In this document: positions 9,115-19,220 of the stretch, piece after piece | Position numbering within the stretch: position 1 is the stretch's first letter | Layout: every line of letters begins with the position of its first letter | From: Acinetobacter lwoffii | GTDB lineage: Bacteria > Pseudomonadota > Gammaproteobacteria > Pseudomonadales > Moraxellaceae | NCBI RefSeq assembly: GCF_022967985.1 | Contig: NZ_JALJVC010000017.1 | Coordinates: forward strand, 16,053 to 80,052 | Length of the DNA stretch: 64,000 bases | Direction: 5' to 3' | Position numbers and translations under genes: made by a program | The notes under the pieces: model-generated | Database searches by the model: none | Seen by the model: only the letters and a program-made list of their open reading frames with translations | What the model was told of the DNA's origin: nothing

Positions 9115-9139
9115 AAGCTCACTTCGGTGGGCTTTTTTA
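9115..9139 (+). terminator. Rho-independent terminator after rluE
   Basis: The stem AAGCTCAC/GTGGGCTT has a stable TTCG tetraloop and is followed by TTTT, 18 bases after the rluE stop. Confidence 0.88.
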
Positions 9140-9212
9140 TTACATAACTTCAATATTTTTTATTTTTCAGTTTATTAGAATCAATTGAAGTATTCATTTT
9201 ACGATGATTCTC

Positions 9213-9608
9213 ATGAAAAGAATAATTTGTGCTTTAGCTGCAATGTCCCTCTCAACTTTTAGCTTTGCTAATCCGCTGAGTGTGCATGTACTTAATCAAG
9301 AAACTGGTTTGCCTTCTTCCAATGTCACGGTCACCCTAGAAACGCAACAAGGTGAGAAATGGGTCAAGCTCAATGAAGCCAAGACAGACAGTAATGGTCG
9401 TATTAAAGAATTTTATCCTAAAGACACCGCGTTACAAAAAGGTGTTTATAAAGTAACTTTCAAAACGGGTGACTGGTTTAAGGCCAATAATCAACGGACG
9501 TTCTTCCCTGAAGTGCCGGTGGTCTTTGTGATTGATGGTGCTTTAGAACACTACCATATTCCACTGTTGCTTAGTTCTTATGGCTATTCAACGTATCGGG
9601 GGAATTGA
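9213..9608 (+). CDS. hiuH: Periplasmic 5-hydroxyisourate hydrolase (transthyretin-like)
   Basis: This 131-residue protein has a Sec signal peptide (MKRIICALAAMSLSTFSFA, cleavage near residue 20) and a transthyretin-like domain. Hallmarks of 5-hydroxyisourate hydrolase, which acts after uricase in urate breakdown, are visible: LSVHVLNQETGLPS with the N-terminal active-site histidine, TDSNGRIKEF, EVPVVF, and the C-terminal HYHIPLLLSSYGYSTYRG. The terminal signature tetrapeptide is YRGN here instead of the usual YRGS. No other urate genes are adjacent. The frame allows an earlier ATG three codons upstream (9204); neither start has a clear ribosome site. A transthyretin-related protein with another role is possible. 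Confidence 0.85.
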   Translation: MKRIICALAAMSLSTFSFANPLSVHVLNQETGLPSSNVTVTLETQQGEKWVKLNEAKTDSNGRIKEFYPKDTALQKGVYKVTFKTGDWFKANNQRTFFPEVPVVFVIDGALEHYHIPLLLSSYGYSTYRGN

Positions 9609-9613
9609 GTTTA

Positions 9614-10327
9614 TTACTTATCAATCATGTTAGATTCAAGTTCATAAAATGGATGCTTAGATTGATAAATATATGTTTTTAGTAACTTCTTATAGTCTCT
9701 TCCATTTTTACTCTGATACTCAATTATAAAATCAGCGTCAACTTCTTTATGCTTATTTAATTCATCTAATTTCGTTTGGTCTAGTTCAAACTTAATATGT
9801 TTAACCTCACTAGCTAAAAATTTATTTTCTTTAGCTATAACTGCGTTTTTTTCACCTGATTGTATTTTAAAATCAAACGCATCTTCACCCAAGTTTTCGA
9901 TTATCAAATATAAGTTCGCATAACAATTAATAGTCATTTCCTTATTTGAAAATACAGTCCTAACTCTAGAACTCAATATAAGAAAACGTGGTTCTAATGT
10001 TTTTTGTACTTCTTGTAATTGAATTTTCTGAATTTCACCAAGTTGTTTTTGATATTCAACACTTTCTTTCATTTCCTGGATTTGGAGCTGTAATGCTCTT
10101 TCCTGTTGTTCTAATGCTTTTGTATTTTGCTCTAGCTGCTTACCTTGCTGCACATAGCCTAAAATCAGCCATAAGAAAGCGATAGGTGCAACTATACCTG
10201 CAAGAAAATCCCCTAATTCATTTAAAGATGTTGGATTTTTCAAATCACCAAAAAACCAAAATAGAAAAATTACAGCTAGCCATACAACTGTAATTCTAAT
10301 CCCCCAATTTAAACTATTTTGATTCAT
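9614..10327 (-). CDS. Membrane-anchored coiled-coil protein of unknown function
   Basis: I do not recognise this 237-residue protein. Two membrane segments are visible near the N-terminus (about residues 9-27 and 41-62), followed by a long glutamine- and glutamate-rich coiled coil (about 63-112, including KALEQQERALQLQIQEM) and a soluble C-terminal region of probable beta structure with many lysines (about 113-237). Base composition is visibly more AT-rich than the flanking genes, which suggests later acquisition. It sits alone between the hydrolase gene (convergent, five bases between stops) and the divergent thioesterase. AGAAG lies just before the ATG. Similar two-helix plus coiled-coil proteins occur in accessory regions, but no function can be assigned. 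Confidence 0.7.
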   Translation of the reverse strand: MNQNSLNWGIRITVVWLAVIFLFWFFGDLKNPTSLNELGDFLAGIVAPIAFLWLILGYVQQGKQLEQNTKALEQQERALQLQIQEMKESVEYQKQLGEIQKIQLQEVQKTLEPRFLILSSRVRTVFSNKEMTINCYANLYLIIENLGEDAFDFKIQSGEKNAVIAKENKFLASEVKHIKFELDQTKLDELNKHKEVDADFIIEYQSKNGRDYKKLLKTYIYQSKHPFYELESNMIDK

Positions 10328-10497
10328 CTTCTAATAATAAAAAAGCCATTCCTAAATATGGGTTTTACCTGCTTTTTCTTATGTGTGCAAACAAGATTTC
10401 TAACTCTTCCATCTTGTCATTCTGACTATCCGATGTTATTTATGATTCATATATTTAATAATTTAAAATAAAACATATCTAAATAAGGAGTTTTGCA

Positions 10498-10890
10498 ATG
10501 GATCAGCAAGTCAACCAGATGTTTAATCAGGACCGGTTAATTCAGCATCTTGGTGCTCATCTGGTTTCTTATAATCACAATTATGCAAAGATCGAATTAA
10601 AGGTGACTGAACAACATTTACAAGGTCATCAGACCTGTAACGGTGCCGTGATTTTCGCACTGGCAGATGCAGCTTTTGCAATTGCCTGCAATACCGGTGA
10701 ACATCCGGCAGTCGGTCAACATTGCGGTATTCATTATTTAAAACCGGGATTGCTTGGCGACACGCTGACTGCTGTAGCCGAACACAAAACCAGCAGTGGC
10801 CGTAGTGGCATTTATGACATTCAAGTGATGAATCAACATAATCAAATCGTGGCAGAATTCCGTGGTACATCACGACTGATCATTAAATAG
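10498..10890 (+). CDS. PaaI-like hotdog-fold thioesterase
   Basis: This 130-residue hotdog-fold protein resembles PaaI, which hydrolyses phenylacetyl-CoA-type thioesters. The central helix motif CNGAVIFALADAAFAIACN contains the catalytic aspartate of the LADxAFA signature, and HCGIHYLKPGLLGDTLTA forms the following strand-turn. The usual HGG at the start of the helix is NGA here, so the histidine is replaced. AAGGAG lies just upstream of the ATG. There are no phenylacetate pathway genes around it, so substrate and physiological role are open. Naming it paaI would overstate the evidence. Confidence 0.8.
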   Translation: MDQQVNQMFNQDRLIQHLGAHLVSYNHNYAKIELKVTEQHLQGHQTCNGAVIFALADAAFAIACNTGEHPAVGQHCGIHYLKPGLLGDTLTAVAEHKTSSGRSGIYDIQVMNQHNQIVAEFRGTSRLIIK

Positions 10891-10920
10891 ATGTTCTTTC
10901 AACATGCACTTCAATAAAAA

Positions 10921-10948
10921 AACCGGTGACGATGCACCGGTTTTTTTA
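10921..10948. terminator. Bidirectional terminator between the thioesterase and M61 genes
   Basis: The stem AACCGGTG/CACCGGTT has a 6-base loop and is flanked by an A run on one side and a T run on the other. It can serve both convergent genes. Confidence 0.85.
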
Positions 10949-10968
10949 AATTAAGAATAATTTCGGAT

Positions 10969-12672
10969 TTAAACTTTAAGCCATTTCTCGGCTTTAGCCT
11001 GATCTTCTACTTTCAGTTCAACTTCGGTCAGTTCAGAACCCGCGGCTTGAACTTCAAAACTCATCAGCTCATCACGACGGAATGCATACACTGTAAAAGT
11101 ACCTTGCTGTTTTGCATAGCTTTCAACAAGTTTGGTCGTTGCTTTTAAGCCATCAATTGCAATAATGACATCATTGGCAGAAAGGCCAGCGAGTACAGCA
11201 ACCCCATCACGACGCGCAGATTGAACTAGAACACCTTCCGGCTTATCTACCAGTTTTAAACCGAATGGCAAAGACTTGTCATTTTTCAGGCTATAAGCCA
11301 TACCAAACTCAGGGAATAGCTGATCGAGCGGCAATTCATCTGTGGTATTGATCAAGTGATTAATCTGTTCTGACCAATCATCTCCTGTCAATTCTTTACA
11401 CAATTCAAAGATCGTCCGTTCATGCACCTGAACGCCTTTCTGGGCATTTTCATACAAACGGCGCATCAAAGCATCCAGACTTGAACCACGTAAACGCAGA
11501 CCCAAATCCAGGCACAGTGCAACTAAACAACCTTTGTTGTAATAGCTGGTACCCGCATTATTCGAGTTTTCATCCTGACGATAGAATTTCACCCAGGCAT
11601 CAAAACTGGATTCAGACACTGACTGAATCACACGTCCCGGATTTTGCAAATAACGGTCAATCTGTGCTTTTAACAAAGCAATATACGATTCCTGATTAAT
11701 CACGCCGCTACGCAGCAAAATCAAATCATCGTAATAAGAGGTGAAACCTTCAAAGATCCATAACAGAGAGGTATAACCTTCTCTGTTTAAATCATAGTTA
11801 ACGAAGTTTTCAGGGCGAATAAACTTCACCAACCATGAATGGAAATATTCGTGGCTACATAAGCCGAGGAAACGCTGATAATCTTTTGAAGGTTCTTCAG
11901 GTTCATTGGCCTTAGGCAAGTCATCACGCGGTGAAATCAAGCTGGTAGAATTTGGATGCTCCAGACCGCCATAGCTATTGCCGGTTGCCATGGTCATAAA
12001 GGTATAGTCTGTAAACGGCGCTGAACCAAACATGGAAATTTCTGTAGCACAGATTTTTTCAATGTCCTGCTGCATACGCGCCGCATTCATGGCATGTTTA
12101 CCAGACACCACAAATTCATGCGGAATGCCATTTGCTTCAAAACTGAAACGGGTTTGTTCTGCTAGCTCAAATGGCGCATCAATCAATTCGGCATAGTTTT
12201 TGGCTTTCAGGGTGAAACGGCCTTTGACCAGACTTTTGGCTTGCAGGCCGGTTGCCAGCTGAAAATGCTTTAATTCATCTGGCAGGAAGATTTCCAGTTC
12301 AATTTCTTTATTTTCCTGACCTTCTAGCCCTAAACATGCACAAGCGGGATTCACATAGAGACGATTTTGATCCACATATGCACCACGAACGGACAGATCA
12401 TAGGCATACACATCATATTCCACCGTAATCAGCTCATGATCGGTATTGAATAAACGCCATTTGTTCTTTTCAAATTTCTGGATCTGTAACTGGCGCCCAT
12501 CTTCATCATAGGCTTTGACCGCTTCAATGTGCTTGGAAAACTCTCGAATCAGATAGCTTCCCGGAATCCAGGTCGGTAATGACAAGACTTGAGTCGGGTC
12601 CGCAAGAAAACGAACAGTCACGTGAATAAGATGCTGACGATAATCGTCAAATTCAATTTGATAATGCAACAT
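10969..12672 (-). CDS. M61 family metallopeptidase with PDZ domain
   Basis: This 567-residue protein matches the glycyl aminopeptidase family M61. The N-terminal part is beta-rich (starts MLHYQIEFDDYRQHLIHVTV, with SLPTWIPGSYLIREFSKHIE). The gluzincin site is in the middle: CSHEYFHSW (HExxH, about residue 273) and the downstream glutamate ligand in LLWIFEGFTSYYDDL. A C-terminal PDZ-like domain (GLKLVDKPEGVLVQSARRDG, AGLSANDVIIAIDG) follows. I see no signal peptide, so it is probably cytoplasmic. Length is close to the family's usual 580-600. It stands alone with a shared terminator. Confidence 0.87.
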   Translation of the reverse strand: MLHYQIEFDDYRQHLIHVTVRFLADPTQVLSLPTWIPGSYLIREFSKHIEAVKAYDEDGRQLQIQKFEKNKWRLFNTDHELITVEYDVYAYDLSVRGAYVDQNRLYVNPACACLGLEGQENKEIELEIFLPDELKHFQLATGLQAKSLVKGRFTLKAKNYAELIDAPFELAEQTRFSFEANGIPHEFVVSGKHAMNAARMQQDIEKICATEISMFGSAPFTDYTFMTMATGNSYGGLEHPNSTSLISPRDDLPKANEPEEPSKDYQRFLGLCSHEYFHSWLVKFIRPENFVNYDLNREGYTSLLWIFEGFTSYYDDLILLRSGVINQESYIALLKAQIDRYLQNPGRVIQSVSESSFDAWVKFYRQDENSNNAGTSYYNKGCLVALCLDLGLRLRGSSLDALMRRLYENAQKGVQVHERTIFELCKELTGDDWSEQINHLINTTDELPLDQLFPEFGMAYSLKNDKSLPFGLKLVDKPEGVLVQSARRDGVAVLAGLSANDVIIAIDGLKATTKLVESYAKQQGTFTVYAFRRDELMSFEVQAAGSELTEVELKVEDQAKAEKWLKV

Positions 12673-12847
12673 AATGAACGATATAAAATTAAAATAAATG
12701 AGATATAGCTTAGCTTAGCATTTTTTAAGCCAGTATGGTTTAGCTGTCTTATTTGTCTACATTTACGACTAGCTATCTGTATAAAAAAGGCATAGCATGC
12801 GTGAAAATTAAATCGTTCAACACCCGCCGGGTTATCAAGGAACACCA

Positions 12848-14161
12848 TTGAAATACATCATCTCACTGATTGCGGTTTTCAGTTTATTTATTTCTGCATT
12901 TTCACATGCTGCCCTACTCAATATTGTGCCTGAAAGCGTTGAAGCTGAAGCCTGGACCATTCTGGATTCACAGTCTGGTCAAGTCATTGCAGAGCATAAT
13001 GCCGATGTGCAACGCGCTCCGGCTTCGCTGACCAAAATGATGGTGGCTTATATTGCCTTAAAGGAAATTGAGGCCGGAAAATTAGATAAAAATGAAGTTT
13101 TAACCGCGACCTCTGTGGTGAAAACTGTGATGTGGGATGAGTCACAAATGTACCTGAAAGAAGGTGATCAGATTTCAGTCGATCAGCTTCTGGCGGGCTT
13201 AATTATCATGTCTGCTAATGATGCCGCAGTCACGCTGGCTGAGAAAATTTCGGGTGGTATTCCGCAGTTTGTTGAACGTATGAATCAGGAAGCCAAAGCG
13301 CTGGGCATGCAGCATACCAATTTCCAGAATCCGGCCGGCATTACCATGCCTGAGCATTATTCGACTGCCGCCGATTTGGCCAGACTGTCTATGGCGGTGG
13401 TGAATGAAACTCCAGATTATCTGTATTATTCTAAGCAGCCAAGCTTTACCTACAATCAGCATTTTCATCGTGCGACCAACCGTGTGCTTCAGGTCGATCC
13501 AACCGTAGATGGCTTAAAAACCGGTTTTACCCGTGCGGCAGGCTACAATCTGGCGCTGACGGCCAATCGTGTCACAGCAGATTTTGAAATGCCAAATCGC
13601 CGTCTGATTGTGGTGGTGCTGGGTACTAAAAGTGCCGCAAAACGCGCTGATGTATCACATAAGCTGATGAATCTCGCTTATACCTATACCCGCAATGAAG
13701 TAGCGATCAAAGATCAACAGCTACTGGCTGAATTGCCTGTGATCAAATCCACCTTAAAAATGTTTAAGGTGCAAACCAAGCAACCGCAGATCATTACCAC
13801 TTCTTTATATGATCAGGGCTACAGTATTGACCTGAACCAGTTTGATCAAACCCAACAGCGTGTCATGCTGAATACAGGTGATGGCGTTTTAAAAAGTATC
13901 GAGCCTTTACAGGAAACGCAAACTCATATCAATGTTGAAGTGAAAGCATCTGAACTCATTGCACCTTTGGCGACCATGATGCCTTTGGCGACTATTCAGG
14001 TTTATCAGAATAATCAGTTGATTCGCACCATTCAAATTGAAGATCATGTCGAAATTGAAGAAGCCAACCTGTTTCAGAAATTCTTTACTTGGCTACAAGG
14101 CTTATTCGGTTTGTTTTCAGACAATACGCCAAGCGTAAAGCTTTATCCTTTAGATAGATAA
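12848..14161 (+). CDS. PBP5/6-type D-alanyl-D-alanine carboxypeptidase
   Basis: This 437-residue periplasmic enzyme trims the terminal D-alanine from peptidoglycan stem peptides. A signal peptide (LIAVFSLFISAFSHAALL) is followed by the penicillin-binding motifs: SxxK in PASLTKMMVAY, SxN in MSANDAAVTLA and KTG in DGLKTGFTRAAGYNLAL. The C-terminus ends with an amphipathic helix (ANLFQKFFTWLQGLFGLF) like the membrane anchor of PBP5. The start is TTG at 12848, supported by AAGGA about 7 bases upstream and the signal peptide following directly. It is longer than E. coli PBP5 (403). It could be named dacA or dacC; the sequence alone does not decide. Confidence 0.9.
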   Translation: MKYIISLIAVFSLFISAFSHAALLNIVPESVEAEAWTILDSQSGQVIAEHNADVQRAPASLTKMMVAYIALKEIEAGKLDKNEVLTATSVVKTVMWDESQMYLKEGDQISVDQLLAGLIIMSANDAAVTLAEKISGGIPQFVERMNQEAKALGMQHTNFQNPAGITMPEHYSTAADLARLSMAVVNETPDYLYYSKQPSFTYNQHFHRATNRVLQVDPTVDGLKTGFTRAAGYNLALTANRVTADFEMPNRRLIVVVLGTKSAAKRADVSHKLMNLAYTYTRNEVAIKDQQLLAELPVIKSTLKMFKVQTKQPQIITTSLYDQGYSIDLNQFDQTQQRVMLNTGDGVLKSIEPLQETQTHINVEVKASELIAPLATMMPLATIQVYQNNQLIRTIQIEDHVEIEEANLFQKFFTWLQGLFGLFSDNTPSVKLYPLDR

Positions 14162-14402
14162 TAGCCCTACATCTCAAGTTACTTTTCTTTAAGCTAGAAG
14201 ATCTACTCGCTGATCTTCTGGCAGATTTTCTTTTCTCCCTGCATCACTCCCCAAGACAGGGAAACTTACCTGCCCTCACAGAATTGCTACGTTTTGTAAT
14301 GTGTATAACAATTTTAACCAAGACGCGATCTGGCCCATGCCATAGTATATTTTCTCTCTATTTCTCTTATTTTTATTAAAAAAATAAACAGGTTAATCAT
14401 AT

Positions 14403-15689
14403 ATGACAGCACATAAAATCGTGATTGTGGGTGGCGGTGCCGGTGGTCTGGAACTGGCAACTCAGCTGGGTGAGAGCTTGGGTAAAAGCGGCAAAGCGCA
14501 GATTGTTTTAGTCGATCAAAAACTGACGCATATCTGGAAACCGCTGCTGCATGAAGTTGCCGCAGGCACCTTAAATCCACATGAAGAAGAAACTAATTAT
14601 TTTGCCCATTCAGCCGCACATCATTATGAATTTGTCTTGGGGACATTTACCGGTCTGGATCGTGAAGCGAAACAGATTGTGGTAGAAACAGAATATTTCT
14701 CCAAAAAAGCCCAAGCCAAGAAGAACCAGCGCATCGACTATGACACCCTGGTACTGGCCTTGGGTTCTACCTCGAATGACTTTAATACCGAAGGCGTCAA
14801 ACAGTTCTGTCATTTTCTCGACAGCCGTCCACAAGCTGATATCTTTCAGCAGGATCTGTTGCATCTCTACTTGAATGCTCAACATGAAGCTTCGAGCCGT
14901 GAACTGAATATCGCGATTATTGGCGCCGGTGCGACTGGAGTAGAATTGGCTGCCGAGTTGGTGGAGGCCAAACACAATTTCTTTAAATATGGCTTAAACA
15001 AGGTCGATCCAAATAAAGTCAAAATTACCTTAATTGAAGCGGCGGATCGTATTTTGACTGCGCTCTCGCCGAAAGTTGCTGAACATACCATGCAACAGCT
15101 GGAAAAATTCGGTATTGAAGTCCTTACCAGTCATCGTGTGGCCAAGGTAGATGAAGACAAAATTTATTTTGCAGATGGCTCAAGTCTGGATGCCGAGATT
15201 AAAGTCTGGGCCGCAGGTATCAAAGCACCTGAAGTCTTGGCACAACTGCAAGATATGGAAAAGGACAATATTCACCGCTTGAAAGTCTTCTCCACCCTGC
15301 AAACCAAATCTGATCCAGACATTTTTGCTTTTGGTGATTGTGCTCACTGCCAGCCTGCTGCAGATGAACCGGTCTTGGGTCCACGCGCACAAGTGGCTAG
15401 CCAACAGGCCAATTTCCTGGCCAATGCCTTGAAAGCACGTGTCAATGAAGAAAGTTATTTACCGATGTTTAAATTTTCTGACAAAGGTTCACTGATTTCC
15501 TTAAGCCAGAATAAAGCCGTCGGCGAGTTGCTCGGTCAGGTCAATGTGCAAGGCTTTGTTGCCAAATCGATGTATGTTTCTTTATATCGAATTCATCAGG
15601 CGACCATTCATGGTTATGCGCATGCTGGCATTCTCACCGCAAAAGATTTTGTTACACGAAAAATTTCTCCAAAGCTGAAATTGCATTGA
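14403..15689 (+). CDS. ndh: Type II NADH dehydrogenase (NDH-2)
   Basis: This 428-residue peripheral membrane flavoenzyme passes electrons from NADH to quinone without pumping protons. Two dinucleotide-binding motifs are visible: FAD-type VIVGGGAGGLELA at the N-terminus and NAD-type IAIIGAGATGVELAAEL near residue 175. WKPLLHEVAAGTL and the FAD-contacting DIFAFGDCAHC are typical of NDH-2. The C-terminal part (VAKSMYVSLYRIHQATIHG) probably forms the membrane-binding helices. The gene is monocistronic; the 240 bases upstream are AT-rich and hold its promoter. Confidence 0.92.
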   Translation: MTAHKIVIVGGGAGGLELATQLGESLGKSGKAQIVLVDQKLTHIWKPLLHEVAAGTLNPHEEETNYFAHSAAHHYEFVLGTFTGLDREAKQIVVETEYFSKKAQAKKNQRIDYDTLVLALGSTSNDFNTEGVKQFCHFLDSRPQADIFQQDLLHLYLNAQHEASSRELNIAIIGAGATGVELAAELVEAKHNFFKYGLNKVDPNKVKITLIEAADRILTALSPKVAEHTMQQLEKFGIEVLTSHRVAKVDEDKIYFADGSSLDAEIKVWAAGIKAPEVLAQLQDMEKDNIHRLKVFSTLQTKSDPDIFAFGDCAHCQPAADEPVLGPRAQVASQQANFLANALKARVNEESYLPMFKFSDKGSLISLSQNKAVGELLGQVNVQGFVAKSMYVSLYRIHQATIHGYAHAGILTAKDFVTRKISPKLKLH

Positions 15690-15825
15690 AATTCCAGAAT
15701 TTGGCCCAATCAATGAAAAAATCGTCAACAAAATTGTCAAATTGCGTTTTTTTGCTAATTTTAGTCTACAAAAATGCAATTTCACTTTATGATGTACCCT
15801 TAAAAAATTGAATGGATCAATTAAC

Positions 15826-16308
15826 ATGACTGCTATTGCAAATAACCTCGTGGTTTCTTTCCACTACACATTGACTAACGCAGAGGGTGAAACTCTCGAC
15901 CAATCTCAAGGTGAACCACTTGCCTATTTGCACGGTGCAGGTAACATCATCCCAGGTTTAGAAAATGCGTTAGAAGGCAAAACTGTAGGTGAAAAATTCA
16001 CTGTAAACGTTCCTGCTGCTGAAGGTTATGGCGAATACAACCCTGACCTAGTTCAAGAAGTTCCTGCGCAAATGTTCCAAGGCGTAGACAACATTCAGGC
16101 AGGCATGCAGTTCCAAGCTCAAACTGATGACGGCGTGCAAATCGTAACTGTTAAAGCAGTTGAAGGCGACAATGTTGTTGTTGATGCTAACTTCCCACTT
16201 GCTGGTCAAGACCTGACTTTCGAAGTTGAAATCGTATCTGTTCGTGAAGCTTCTCAAGAAGAATTAGATCACGGCCACGTACACGGTGTAGGCGGTCACC
16301 AGCACTAA
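15826..16308 (+). CDS. slyD: SlyD-like FKBP peptidyl-prolyl isomerase
   Basis: This 160-residue protein contains an FKBP domain (VVSFHYTLTNAEGETLDQS, PLAYLHGAGNIIPGLENAL) interrupted by the insert-in-flap chaperone domain (VPAAEGYGEYNPDLVQEVP), the SlyD layout. It ends in a short histidine-rich tail (DHGHVHGVGGHQH) that can bind nickel or other metals, shorter than in E. coli SlyD (196 residues). It catalyses prolyl isomerisation and acts as a chaperone in the cytoplasm. The frame opens with a TTG six codons earlier; I choose the ATG at 15826, with GGA about 9 bases before it. A long terminator stem follows. Confidence 0.9.
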   Translation: MTAIANNLVVSFHYTLTNAEGETLDQSQGEPLAYLHGAGNIIPGLENALEGKTVGEKFTVNVPAAEGYGEYNPDLVQEVPAQMFQGVDNIQAGMQFQAQTDDGVQIVTVKAVEGDNVVVDANFPLAGQDLTFEVEIVSVREASQEELDHGHVHGVGGHQH

Positions 16309-16329
16309 GATCTTCTGATCTTGAGTGAA

Positions 16330-16358
16330 AAAAGGCAAAGTCAGACTTTGCCTTTTTT
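16330..16358 (+). terminator. Rho-independent terminator after slyD
   Basis: The 11-bp stem AAAAGGCAAAG/CTTTGCCTTTT has a 5-base loop and a T run, 21 bases after the stop. Confidence 0.88.
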
Positions 16359-16402
16359 ATTGCCTGAAAATAGCCCGCAGAATATTAACCATCCAATTAG
16401 CT

Positions 16403-16430
16403 ATAAAAAAAAGCAGAGCCATTGCCCTGC
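16403..16430 (-). terminator. Terminator after the M48 lipoprotein gene
   Basis: On the minus strand GCAGGGC pairs with GCTCTGC (one mismatch) around a 4-base loop, followed by eight T. It lies 45 bases after the M48 stop. Confidence 0.75.
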
Positions 16431-16475
16431 CTTTCCAATCCGATCAAGATCTCCTTTTACAGGATGATCAGTGGA

Positions 16476-17249
16476 TTATTTTTTTTGGTTATAAATCTGC
16501 ATCGCTGCTGGCAATTGTTGACGCATTTGCCCAATACGCTGACTATTCGATGGATGCGTAGACAGGAAGGTTGCACCACTGCCGCCACCAAGTTTGTTCA
16601 TTTTTTCCCACAGGGTAATGGCTGCATTCGGGTTATAACCTGCGCGCGCCATCAACATTAAACCACCTTGGTCAGCACGGCTTTCCAGATTACGCGAGTA
16701 TGGTAAGCCAATACCGATCTGACTACCCAATTGTGCTGCTGCAGCGCCACCTTGACCTACACCTGCTGCATTTAAGCCAATACCCAAAGCCAGATCAGTC
16801 AGGGCTTGAGCACCGATTTTCTGCTTAGAATGCTCTTCTAAGGCATGCACCATTTCATGACCCATAATCGCTGCAATTTCAGCATCGGTCAGATTCAGTT
16901 TATTCACGATACCGGTATAGAATACAACCTTACCACCTGGTGCAACAAAGGCGTTGACCTGATCAGATTTGAGCACAGCCAATTGCCACTGGAATGCTGT
17001 ACCGGTTTGATTCATCTGGTTAGCAACTGGCTTCAAACGGTTAAATACATTATTAATCCGTTTATAGGTGGCTGAACTGGTATCCAGTTGGCCTTTATTG
17101 CGCGCATCATTGACCATGGCATTATAGCTTTGGCTCGCAGATGCATTTAAGGTCGCAGTATCTGCCCCTGCCATATCGGCAATGGTGGTACAACCTGATA
17201 ATGTGACGACTGTAGCAGCCGCCATACTCAATAAAAGTTTATTCTTCAT
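16476..17249 (-). CDS. M48 family metallopeptidase lipoprotein
   Basis: This 257-residue protein has a signal peptide and lipobox (TLSGCTTI, Cys about residue 20), followed by an M48 peptidase domain with the zinc site IMGHEMVHALEEHSKQ (HExxH) and the downstream glutamate ligand in SRNLESRADQGGLMLMARAGYNP. This is the LoiP/YcaL/BepA-like group of envelope proteases that degrade misassembled outer-membrane proteins. There is no TPR domain, so LoiP or YcaL is nearer than BepA. The substrate is unknown. It is monocistronic with a terminator. Confidence 0.88.
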   Translation of the reverse strand: MKNKLLLSMAAATVVTLSGCTTIADMAGADTATLNASASQSYNAMVNDARNKGQLDTSSATYKRINNVFNRLKPVANQMNQTGTAFQWQLAVLKSDQVNAFVAPGGKVVFYTGIVNKLNLTDAEIAAIMGHEMVHALEEHSKQKIGAQALTDLALGIGLNAAGVGQGGAAAAQLGSQIGIGLPYSRNLESRADQGGLMLMARAGYNPNAAITLWEKMNKLGGGSGATFLSTHPSNSQRIGQMRQQLPAAMQIYNQKK

Positions 17250-17361
17250 TATAATTTACTCCGCCTTGGCTTAAGGGCAATTTACATTGTAAAAATTATA
17301 AGTGAAAGCGCGTAGCAGCTAAACGCTTAATTCATTCATCTTCTTATAAATTATGTAATTT

Positions 17362-17682
17362 TTAAGCCAAATACTGTATCGCCAACCAATAAATCAGACA
17401 AATAATATTGAGGCCTAGGTAAACCTGACTAAGTGGTTTGATTTTCTGTTCAAGCATTTCGTCTTTACGTTTGAAATATAAAAAAGCATTTTGCAATAAA
17501 ATAATAGGTACTAATACACAGGCGATAATGACACTCAGACCAATCAGCGCCGCATAAATCACCTCAGGATTTTGAGTTTGCGCACGAATAATCATCATGG
17601 CCAATGTTGGCGCCCCACCCATCGCGAATAACAATGAATAAAACATGGTCGCCGATATATTTTTTTGCATCCTGCTGCTCAT
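17362..17682 (-). CDS. Small membrane protein of unknown function
   Basis: I do not recognise this 106-residue protein. Three hydrophobic segments are visible: about residues 10-30 (MFYSLLFAMGGAPTLAMMII), 40-65 (AALIGLSVIIACVLVPIILL) and 85-104 (VYLGLNIICLIYWLAIQYLA), with a charged loop FKRKDEMLEQKIKPL between the second and third. The start is taken at ATG 17682 (MSSRMQKN), preceded by a purine-rich AAAGAAAG, rather than 13 codons further up. It lies after purA on the same strand, but a terminator separates them. Confidence 0.65.
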   Translation of the reverse strand: MSSRMQKNISATMFYSLLFAMGGAPTLAMMIIRAQTQNPEVIYAALIGLSVIIACVLVPIILLQNAFLYFKRKDEMLEQKIKPLSQVYLGLNIICLIYWLAIQYLA

Positions 17683-17775
17683 TTTTCTTTCTTTATATAC
17701 CGCTATGTTAAAGCACATCACGCCACATTACCGATGCAACTTTAGTCTTGAAATAGCTGCATAAATTCAGCATAT

Positions 17776-17801
17776 AAAAAAACCCATCCGGAGATGGGTT
17801 T
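17776..17801 (-). terminator. Rho-independent terminator after purA
   Basis: The 9-bp stem AAACCCATC/GATGGGTTT has a 4-base loop and seven T on the minus strand, 30 bases after purA. Confidence 0.87.
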
Positions 17802-17830
17802 TTATCATTCAAGCTTTAATCAAATGAAGA

Positions 17831-19165
<1,335 letters not shown>

Positions 19166-19220
19166 TCATGCTGTTAAAGTTGAAAGCCCCGCTCAGCGAC
19201 ATGAACACTGAGCCAAGCAG

